Shown here: positions 1-4,820 of the stretch, in pieces | Layout: each line of letters starts with the position of its first letter | Numbering within the stretch: the stretch's first letter is position 1 | Origin: Bacteroidetes bacterium UBA5543 | GTDB lineage: Bacteria > Bacteroidota > Bacteroidia > Chitinophagales > Chitinophagaceae | Assembly (NCBI GenBank): GCA_002423665.1 | Contig: DINJ01000209.1 | Location: 1,604-6,756, forward strand | Direction of reading: 5' to 3' | Length of the DNA stretch: 5,153 nucleotides | Notes under the pieces: model-generated | What the model saw: the letters and a program-made list of their open reading frames with translations, nothing else | The model's database searches: none | What the model was told of the DNA's origin: nothing | Translations under genes and position numbers: made by a program

Positions 1-793
1 GCCTGGTTTCTTCGCGTGTATCCGGCTCCAGGTTGGTGTGCATATTATTTCCCACATTCACTTTGAAGCCCATGCTTTCGGCAGCATCTGTACCCATCAG
101 TACATGCCCACCCAAAATGGGCAGTTCAATGTGAATAACAAGCTGTTTATCCGCTTCACTCATTGCCGGCCCACCCTCTGGCAGGGGGGCATCTCCAAAC
201 CGCTGTATACCACCGGTGAACTCGCCACCAAATACTGTGCGGTAGAAATTGAATGCCTCCTCTGTAGTACCCGGGAAGTTGAGGTAAGTGCTTACTCTTG
301 CCATGTTGTTTGTTTTTAGTTGTTTGCGAATTTGTTGTTGTGTCTGTATGTAGAGACTTAGTTTGTCTACGTTTTGTGTCAGGCCTTCGTCTGCCCTGAA
401 TGTCTTCACCACCTGTATAAATTGCTCTGCCGACTCAAATAGCATATGCCAGTGCAGCATAGTTTGTTGCCCCCTTGCTTCGAAGGTGATAGTAGCCATA
501 AAGTGTGGGTCCGACACATGCTCGTATACCAATCTTTGCAACGGAACAACCTCTTTAAAGATAGTTTTGTTTTCGTAATCGGTGCCATCCGGCCCGTGCA
601 TTACCATATCCCACTCTCCACCCGATACTATATCCATTTTTGTGATGGTATTGGTGAAGCCATTCGGCCCCCACCATTGGCTGATGTGAGCCGGGTCGGT
701 CCACACCTCCCACACCAGCTCCACAGGAGCATTCAGCAAGCGGGAAAGCCGCAGTTCCCTGTCTTCGGTACTACTTGTTTTTTTGTCCATCAT
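1..793 (-). CDS. SRPBCC (AHSA1-type) – VOC (PhnB-like) two-domain protein, C-terminus cut by window edge
   Basis: The minus-strand frame is open from ATG 793 to base 2 (264 codons), with no stop inside the window. Residues about 10-149 form an SRPBCC/AHSA1 hydrophobic-ligand-binding domain, with the hallmarks LNAPVELVWEVWTDP, QWWGPNGFT, GGEWDMVMHGPDG and VVKTFRADEGL. A polar linker (about 150-163, QTQQQIRKQLKTNN) leads to Met164 and a VOC domain beginning ARVSTYLNFPGTTEEAFNFY, with FGGEF and GGHVLMGTD, as in PhnB-like glyoxalase-fold proteins. These are usually about 140 residues, so roughly 40 are missing beyond the edge. The two families are normally separate neighbouring genes. Here Met164 is exactly in phase (163 codons), and the A-rich DNA before it looks like a Bacteroidota ribosome-entry leader. 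This may therefore be a fusion by stop-codon loss, with possible internal initiation at 304. The start (793, or 790 for the second ATG) lies inside the ArsR gene, implying coupled translation. The substrate is unknown; neither fold by itself specifies a reaction. Confidence 0.85.
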   Translation of the reverse strand, partial: MMDKKTSSTEDRELRLSRLLNAPVELVWEVWTDPAHISQWWGPNGFTNTITKMDIVSGGEWDMVMHGPDGTDYENKTIFKEVVPLQRLVYEHVSDPHFMATITFEARGQQTMLHWHMLFESAEQFIQVVKTFRADEGLTQNVDKLSLYIQTQQQIRKQLKTNNMARVSTYLNFPGTTEEAFNFYRTVFGGEFTGGIQRFGDAPLPEGGPAMSEADKQLVIHIELPILGGHVLMGTDAAESMGFKVNVGNNMHTNLEPDTREETR

Positions 794-1118
794 TATTTCG
801 TTTTGCTTGAAGTACTTCGAGATAATTTTCCAGAGCGTCCAACTTTGCATCCCAGAACCGCCTGTATTGTTCTACCCATTCAGACACCTCACTCAATCGC
901 TCCAGCCGGGCCTCACAGTAGCGCTCACGCCCCTGTTGCCGCACATCTACCAACCCGCACTCTATCAGTATTTTCAGATGCTTGTATACCGCAGTCCGGC
1001 TCACATCAAAGTTGCCTGCCACTGCATTTACATTCAACGGCTTTTGCGAAACCATGTTGAGAATCTCCCTTCTTGTAGGGTCGGCTATTGCCTGAAATAC
1101 ATCCCGTCTTAAATTCAT
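771..1118 (-). CDS. ArsR-family winged-helix transcriptional repressor
   Basis: This 115-residue protein is the usual length for ArsR-type repressors. The N-terminus VFQAIADPTRREILNMV is the classic first helix. The helix-turn-helix spans about 29-52 (VNAVAGNFDVSRTAVYKHLKIL), followed by the wing LVDVRQQGRERYCEA (about 56-70). The C-terminal tail with WVEQYRRFWDAKLDALENYL is typical of regulators encoded beside AHSA1/SRPBCC genes, and such a gene follows immediately, overlapping by 23 nt. No CxC metal motif is present in the recognition region; the only cysteines are C54 and C68. Metal sensing is therefore not indicated and the inducer is unknown. It probably represses its own operon through the GTAG...CTAC repeats just upstream, and perhaps also affects the divergent deaminase promoter. 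ATG 1118 is chosen because it directly precedes the conserved N-terminus and sits about 19 nt after a consensus -7 element. Confidence 0.93.
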   Translation of the reverse strand: MNLRRDVFQAIADPTRREILNMVSQKPLNVNAVAGNFDVSRTAVYKHLKILIECGLVDVRQQGRERYCEARLERLSEVSEWVEQYRRFWDAKLDALENYLEVLQAKRNNDGQKNK

Positions 1119-1121
1119 TGC

Positions 1122-1163
1122 GTAGCTATTTGACTACAAATATACATGTAGCCATTTAACTAC
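1122..1163. promoter_or_regulatory. Putative ArsR operator: two 16-bp GTAG...CTAC repeats
   Basis: Two 16-bp elements, GTAGCTATTTGACTAC (1122-1137) and GTAGCCATTTAACTAC (1148-1163), share 13 of 16 positions and are separated by 10 bp. Each is an imperfect palindrome with GTAG/CTAC ends. The whole block is bounded by GCGTAG (1120-1125) and CTACGC (1160-1165), which are inverted copies. One element fills the spacer between the -33 and -7 boxes; the other runs from the last base of the -7 box over the expected transcription start. That is where a dimeric ArsR repressor would block RNA polymerase. Binding by the adjacent ArsR is inferred. Confidence 0.65.
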
Positions 1164-1168
1164 GCAAA
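1137..1168 (-). promoter_or_regulatory. Bacteroidota-type promoter of the ArsR/SRPBCC-VOC operon
   Basis: Read on the minus strand, TTTG (1168-1165) is followed after 20 bp by TATATTTG (1144-1137). This is an exact match to the Bacteroidota -33/-7 consensus (TTTG and TAnnTTTG). Transcription should start a few bases further on, near 1130, leaving a leader of only about a dozen bases before ATG 1118. The promoter is interleaved with the two operator-like repeats. Confidence 0.75.
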
Positions 1169-1171
1169 TGT

Positions 1172-1202
1172 TTTGTGAAATTTTCTTAGTCTGATATGTT
1201 TA
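1172..1202 (+). promoter_or_regulatory. Probable promoter of the adenosine deaminase gene
   Basis: TTTG at 1172-1175 and TATGTTTA at 1195-1202 are separated by 19 bp. The -7 element matches TAnnTTTG at all fixed positions except the last base. A start near 1209 would give a leader of about 55 nt before ATG 1264. The -33 box lies only 3 bp from the -33 box of the divergent repressor promoter, so the two promoters are back-to-back. Confidence 0.45.
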
Positions 1203-1263
1203 CACTGGTGACATAACAGTCATGATACAAATGAAAGTGTATATTAGCTGTTGTAAAAAAGTT

Positions 1264-2688
1264 ATGAAAACCACCATCTCAACCATACTCCTGGCATTAG
1301 CACCTGCATGCATTAATGCACAGGACGCCGATGATTACCTGGAAAGCATCAGGAATAACAGCGCAGCACTTACCGCATTTTTTTCGGCTATGCCCAAGGG
1401 CGGTGACCTGCACCATCATTACAGCGGCTCAATATATACAGAGACCTATGTAAACAGGGTCATCAACAACAACTACTACATCAACAGACATAGCTGCATA
1501 GTGGTAAAGGACACCACAGGGCAAGGTGGTGGCTTCGTAAAATTTGCCGTACTGGGTGATTCGCTACCGTATTACAGGCAGCAACTGATGCAGAAATGGT
1601 CTGTGAAAGACTATAACAATGTCAGCTACCCATCCGACAAACAGTTTTTTGAAACTTTCAGCTATTTTAAGGTAACAAGTAACGACAGCCTGAGACCGGG
1701 ATTGCAGGAACTGAAAAACAGGGCTGTAAAAGAAAACGTCAGTTATATCGAAACCATGTTCACGGGAATACCCTGCAATATCAGCATGGCAGAGATGAGT
1801 AAATACGCCGTGGAATTGCGAAACGCACAAAACGAACGTGATGAGGCTAAAACCCAACAAATACTAGGCGATATATATACATGGCTGCAAACGCAAGATG
1901 TAAAAAGATATGCTGAGAGCTTTAACAGCAACTTAGTTGCATTACACAAGAATGCAGGAATGGACGATGAACGCTTTACCATGCGCTACCAGAACTATGT
2001 GGTGCGTGTGCGGGACCCGTTGACTGTATTCAGAAGCCTGGTGGTAGCATTTGAGTCTGCTGACAAAAGCCCGCTGGTGGTGGGTGTAAATATAGTAGCG
2101 CCTGAAAATGATGAAACATCGATGAACGACTACTGGCTGCATATGCAGATGTATAAATTCTGTCATGAAAAGTATTCTCAAGTAGAGTACGCTATGCATG
2201 CGGGTGAACTGGTATTAGGCATGGTGCAACCTGAAGAATTAACCTGGCATATATCGGAGGCTGTGTACACCGCCGGCGCCAAACGTATAGGACATGGTGT
2301 AGATATACCATATGAAACAAATGCATATCAGCTACTTAACTATATGGCAAAAAACAAAATTGCCGTTGAAATAAACCTGGTGAGCAATGAATTTATTCTC
2401 AACGTAAAAAAAGACCGGCACCCTATCAGTTTATACAAGCAATTCGGAGTGCCTATTGTCATCAGTACAGATGATGCCGGCGTGCTGCGTAGCAATATGA
2501 CAGAACAATACGTATTACTTGCAAAGCGCTATCCTGATATTAAATATGGAGATATCAAACGTTTTGTATTCAATAGTATCAATTACTCATTTATTGAAGA
2601 AGATGCCGTAAAAGAAAAATTACGCAAAGACCTTAAGAAACGTTTCAGGGAGTTTGAACAAGAGATTGCGGATTTATCTAAACACTAA
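1264..2688 (+). CDS. Secreted adenosine deaminase-family metallohydrolase (ADGF/ADA2-like motif)
   Basis: Adenosine deaminases hydrolyse adenosine and deoxyadenosine to inosine forms plus ammonia with a zinc ion in a TIM barrel. From ATG 1264 the product has 474 residues. Residues 1-20 are a signal peptide (MKTTISTILLALAPACINAQ), with likely signal peptidase I cleavage near INA/Q, placing the enzyme in the periplasm or outside. Expected active-site residues are present: H50 and H52 in MPKGGDLHHHYSGS, H312 and the proton-donor E315 in HAGE, H344 in RIGHG, and D403/D404 in ISTDD. The MPKGGxLHxH start and a longer chain than cytosolic ADA (about 340-350) recall the secreted ADGF/ADA2 branch. An upstream in-frame ATG at 1222 would add 14 residues ahead of the signal peptide, so 1264 is preferred; A-rich DNA precedes it. 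The likely role is salvage of extracellular purine nucleosides. Exact specificity (adenosine, deoxyadenosine, modified nucleosides) cannot be read from sequence. No purine gene is adjacent; it is divergent from the ArsR operon. Confidence 0.87.
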   Translation: MKTTISTILLALAPACINAQDADDYLESIRNNSAALTAFFSAMPKGGDLHHHYSGSIYTETYVNRVINNNYYINRHSCIVVKDTTGQGGGFVKFAVLGDSLPYYRQQLMQKWSVKDYNNVSYPSDKQFFETFSYFKVTSNDSLRPGLQELKNRAVKENVSYIETMFTGIPCNISMAEMSKYAVELRNAQNERDEAKTQQILGDIYTWLQTQDVKRYAESFNSNLVALHKNAGMDDERFTMRYQNYVVRVRDPLTVFRSLVVAFESADKSPLVVGVNIVAPENDETSMNDYWLHMQMYKFCHEKYSQVEYAMHAGELVLGMVQPEELTWHISEAVYTAGAKRIGHGVDIPYETNAYQLLNYMAKNKIAVEINLVSNEFILNVKKDRHPISLYKQFGVPIVISTDDAGVLRSNMTEQYVLLAKRYPDIKYGDIKRFVFNSINYSFIEEDAVKEKLRKDLKKRFREFEQEIADLSKH

Positions 2689-2983
2689 ACCAACCGAATG
2701 TACCATTACACAAGTATTGCGCATTAAATCTTTCAGCCCTCAGCATTTCAGCAGCATGGGCTGAACGCCCACCGCCTTTGCCACATACCGTAACTATTTG
2801 CTTCGACCTAAACTCCTGTGTTATACCTGCCGGGAGTGTATCCAACGGAATATTTACCGCACCCTGAATATGTCTTTCAGCATATTCATCAGGGTTTCTT
2901 ACGTCAATTATTAATAAGCTACCCGAATCAGCAGCCAGCAACTCCTGCAAGGTTTCGTTGGCAATGCAATCCTGTTGTATCAT
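2678..2983 (-). CDS. Single-domain rhodanese-like protein
   Basis: This 101-residue protein has the length of stand-alone rhodaneses (thiosulfate or persulfide sulfurtransferases), which carry sulfane sulfur as a cysteine persulfide. It shows the standard order: TLQELLA (11-17), LLIIDVRNPDEYAERHIQGAVNIPL (23-47) with the DVR and GAxNIP hallmarks, then catalytic C67 in TVCGKGGGRSAHAAEML, and the terminal LCNGTFGWF. The active-site loop runs C67 to R73, a CX5R arrangement one residue longer than the common CX4R loop and equal in length to the Cdc25/Acr2 loop. No signal peptide is present, so it is cytoplasmic. It is the last gene of the ArsR-MFS-rhodanese operon. Its start lies 56 nt inside the MFS gene; no later ATG would keep the first strand and helix, so this start is preferred. 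Its 3' end overlaps the convergent deaminase by 11 bp. The true acceptor is unknown. Confidence 0.9.
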   Translation of the reverse strand: MIQQDCIANETLQELLAADSGSLLIIDVRNPDEYAERHIQGAVNIPLDTLPAGITQEFRSKQIVTVCGKGGGRSAHAAEMLRAERFNAQYLCNGTFGWFSV

Positions 2984-4238
2984 CTGTTTGTTTTGTACCT
3001 GTGAGCCAATCCCATATTTTCAATGAACCGTCATTCCGGCACCTCATCCTGAAATAGATAACGGCCGAAGACAGCAGCGTGAGCGCTCCTATGAAAATGA
3101 TAGCAGCACTTATCCCGAAGAAATCGGCAATTACACCTGTTAGTATAGCCCCAATAGCGTAGCCGAGGTCTCTCCACAGCCGGAATATACCTATACTTTT
3201 AGCCCGGTCCTGCGGATGTGTATTTTCGGCCACAGTAGCCAGGAAGGTGGGGTATACCATAGCTGTGCCCCAACCCAATACTACTGATATAATGATAAAG
3301 TGGAACATGGTACCGGCAGCCGCCAACATGACAAGCGCCACAGCTTGCAGTAGCATTCCTGTGTACAGCATGTCTTTTTTACAAAATCTGTCCGCCATTT
3401 TCCCTGTGAACAATTGCCCTATGCCCCATACAGCAGGATATACTGCTGCGATAATTCCTATCTGCTGAATAGAAAAACCTTTGGATGCCAGTAGTACGGG
3501 TAAGATACCCCAGGTCATACCATCGTTCAGGTTGTTGATGAGACCTGCCTGTGTTACGCTTCCCAGGTTCCTGTTTTTCCAGGTTGTGTCCCAGAATATA
3601 TTCTTCAACAGTGGCAGGTTATTGGTAGCTGTTTCTTTAGCCACATGGTGCTTAGTGTCCTTCACCAGGAATATGCTGAACAGCAATCCTAATATCACTA
3701 ATATAATACCTATATAAAAAGGATAAGGCCTTACCCCCCACTCGCCGGCTATCCAGCCGGTAAGAAACGCAACGGCCGCTACTGCAATATAACCAGCAAA
3801 TTCGTTGAGCCCCATAGCAAAGCCGCGCTGTTTTTCACCTACCAGGTCTATTTTCATTACTACCGTGCTGGACCATGCCAGACCCTGATTGATACCAAGA
3901 AGTACATTGGCAGCAATTACCCAGTTCCAATCGGTGGCATATATAAGTATAAAGGGCACAGGAATACCGGCAACCCAACCTGCAACCAGGAGGTTTTTTC
4001 TACCGAACCTGTTGGCCAGCGCACCAGTATAATAATTGGTAACGGCTTTAACAATGCCGAATACTACAATAAAGGAAAGCAACGCTGTTTTTGCGGCGAT
4101 GGCAAACTCCTGCTCTGCCATTTGCGGCAGTATCGACCTCTCCAGCCCAACCATTCCGCCTACAAATGCATTAACCAGTACCAGCAAAAAAAACTGGTAG
4201 CGGTTTTCTTTCAGGCCTAATTTCACTTCGTTACCCAT
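2928..4238 (-). CDS. Major facilitator superfamily transporter (12 TM, probable efflux)
   Basis: The product is 436 residues with about twelve hydrophobic segments, at roughly 14-32, 48-68, 82-101, 105-125, 140-164, 172-192, 232-251, 258-278, 290-309, 311-336, 350-372 and 376-397. A hydrophilic central loop lies at about 193-230. MFS motif A occurs in both halves: GALANRFGRK at 72-81 and the degenerate repeat GKMADRFCKK at 279-288, consistent with the duplicated six-helix fold of inner-membrane secondary transporters. The gene is placed 18 nt after an ArsR-type repressor and directly before a rhodanese, which points to inducible export of a toxic compound. The sequence alone does not reveal the substrate, and I do not recognise a named subfamily. 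The last ~30 residues are polar and partly specified by the overlap with the rhodanese gene. ATG 4238 is the natural start, giving the short basic cytoplasmic tail MGNEVKLGLKENRYQ. No Shine-Dalgarno sequence is evident. Confidence 0.88.
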   Translation of the reverse strand: MGNEVKLGLKENRYQFFLLVLVNAFVGGMVGLERSILPQMAEQEFAIAAKTALLSFIVVFGIVKAVTNYYTGALANRFGRKNLLVAGWVAGIPVPFILIYATDWNWVIAANVLLGINQGLAWSSTVVMKIDLVGEKQRGFAMGLNEFAGYIAVAAVAFLTGWIAGEWGVRPYPFYIGIILVILGLLFSIFLVKDTKHHVAKETATNNLPLLKNIFWDTTWKNRNLGSVTQAGLINNLNDGMTWGILPVLLASKGFSIQQIGIIAAVYPAVWGIGQLFTGKMADRFCKKDMLYTGMLLQAVALVMLAAAGTMFHFIIISVVLGWGTAMVYPTFLATVAENTHPQDRAKSIGIFRLWRDLGYAIGAILTGVIADFFGISAAIIFIGALTLLSSAVIYFRMRCRNDGSLKIWDWLTGTKQTDDTTGLHCQRNLAGVAGC

Positions 4239-4256
4239 AGCGTCTGACCGTGTGTA

Positions 4257-4589
4257 TTACAATTCAGCTTTAATTTTGAGTAACAACTTATTTTGTTGTT
4301 CCAGGTTATCTATCAACACCTCGCGCATCAGTTGGCAGGCCATGTATACTTTATCTGAGCTTAGTGAGTAATAATTACACCTGCTATCTTTCCTCACATT
4401 CAATACACCTGCGCTTACCATCTGAGATAAGTTTTGAGAAAGGGCAGATTTAAGCCCTCCTGTCCGCTCCAGTATATCAGAGAAGCACAACTCGCCATTG
4501 CTGAGTATCTCTACCACATGCACCCTTACGGGGTTGGCCAGTGCTTTACATACATCTGCATGTAACTGATATATATGTTTACTATCCAT
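4257..4589 (-). CDS. ArsR/SmtB-family transcriptional repressor of the MFS-rhodanese operon
   Basis: This 110-residue protein has ArsR family features: HADVCKALANPVRVHVVEILSNGELCFSDIL at 10-40, the recognition helix GGLKSALSQNLSQMVSAGVL at about 44-63, and the wing LNVRKDSRCNYYSL at 63-76. The position of the ArsR CxC arsenic site (ELCVCD) reads ELCFSD here, so only C35 remains. The C-terminal helix lacks the His/Asp set of the SmtB/CzrA zinc site. Cysteines C14, C35, C71 and C85 could form a thiol-based or differently arranged metal(loid) site; this is inference. It heads a three-gene operon (18-nt gap to the MFS gene) and lies just downstream of a perfect inverted repeat containing its own -7 box, so autorepression is very likely. 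It is unlike the other ArsR in this window in sequence and apparently in operator. Confidence 0.92.
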   Translation of the reverse strand: MDSKHIYQLHADVCKALANPVRVHVVEILSNGELCFSDILERTGGLKSALSQNLSQMVSAGVLNVRKDSRCNYYSLSSDKVYMACQLMREVLIDNLEQQNKLLLKIKAEL

Positions 4590-4590
4590 A

Positions 4591-4624
4591 GTTTAATTGT
4601 TCACAAAATTATGAACAATTAAAC
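4591..4624 (-). promoter_or_regulatory. Perfect 13-bp inverted repeat operator enclosing the -7 promoter element
   Basis: GTTTAATTGTTCA (4591-4603) and TGAACAATTAAAC (4612-4624) are perfect inverted copies. The 8-bp spacer (4604-4611) reads TAATTTTG on the minus strand, an exact TAnnTTTG -7 element. Transcription would start within the downstream arm near 4597, so the mRNA leader before ATG 4589 would be only about 8 nt. No good TTTG stands at the usual -33 distance; the nearest (4628-4625) is only 13 bp away. Repression by the adjacent ArsR protein is the natural reading. Confidence 0.8.
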
Positions 4625-4658
4625 CAAATCGGAATAAGAATGATTGATATTTGTATAA

Positions 4659-4700
4659 GCAGCCTATTGTGGCTGTATTTTTTGCATTTTTATTTTTTTA
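4659..4700 (+). terminator. Terminator-like hairpin with T-tract, upstream of rplK
   Basis: GCAGCC (4659-4664) pairs with GGCTGT (4671-4676), with a 6-base loop and one G-U end pair, followed by a long T-rich run (4678-4700) broken by GCA and a single A. The order hairpin then T-tract fits a plus-strand intrinsic terminator. The stem is short, and no plus-strand gene precedes it for about 2 kb, so it may be a relic or may stop antisense read-through. The rest of the 4625-4716 stretch shows no gene. Confidence 0.4.
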
Positions 4701-4716
4701 TTTTGAGCAATCCCCC

Positions 4717-4724
4717 TACCTTTG
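4717..4724 (+). promoter_or_regulatory. -7 promoter element of rplK
   Basis: TACCTTTG is an exact match to TAnnTTTG, in the sequence TACCTTTGCCG often seen at strong Bacteroidota promoters. The expected -33 position (about 4693-4697) is a T-run rather than TTTG. The start would fall near 4730, giving a leader of about 90 nt. It implies that rplK is transcribed from its own promoter here. Confidence 0.6.
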
Positions 4725-4729
4725 CCGTC

Positions 4730-4820
4730 CAATTCTCAATATTGCTCTTATAAAGATCGTATTTGGGAGAACAGCCCGGCGTAAAAGCAGGGTCATTCGT
4801 TAAAACCAAAAATTAAAAAA
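4730..4820 (+). promoter_or_regulatory. rplK 5' leader with alternative hairpins
   Basis: The leader can fold a hairpin GCCC(4774-4777)-G-GC / GC-A-GGGT(4790-4793) with a GTAAAA loop and an internal G/A mismatch. Alternatively, TTGGG (4763-4767) can pair with CCCGG (4775-4779) around AGAACAG. The same CCC is used in both, so they exclude each other. L11-L1 operons are commonly controlled by L1 binding to leader mRNA, so this is a candidate site, but I cannot recognise the L1 motif with certainty. The last 20 bases before ATG 4821 are A-rich without a Shine-Dalgarno sequence. Confidence 0.3.

Noticed and set aside
305..345. Treating 302-793 as a stand-alone SRPBCC gene ending before the VOC gene.
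   Set aside because: No TAA, TAG or TGA exists in this frame between the two domains on the sequence given, so a separate stop cannot be supported; internal initiation at 304 remains possible.
773..793. A AAA AAC slippery heptamer near the end of the first ArsR gene (minus strand, run of seven A at 784-778), suggesting a programmed -1 frameshift into the SRPBCC gene.
   Set aside because: The heptamer is in the correct phase, but a -1 shift enters a frame that stops after about 15 codons. The SRPBCC frame is +1 relative to ArsR and has its own ATG codons at 793 and 790. Simple coupled re-initiation explains the overlap.
446..1060. Long plus-strand open frame (204 codons) across the SRPBCC and ArsR genes.
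   Set aside because: It is in antisense codon register with the SRPBCC-VOC frame, its translation has no recognisable domain and is rich in His/Pro/Cys, and the minus-strand proteins are clear family members.
1222..1263. Upstream in-frame ATG codons (1222, 1231) as the start of the deaminase.
   Set aside because: They would put 14 or 11 residues, including two cysteines and lysines, before an already complete signal peptide starting at Met 1264.
4625..4628. TTTG at 4628-4625 (minus) as the -33 box of the second ArsR promoter.
   Set aside because: It is only 13 bp from the TAATTTTG -7 element, whereas about 19-21 bp is expected; I left the -33 element unassigned.
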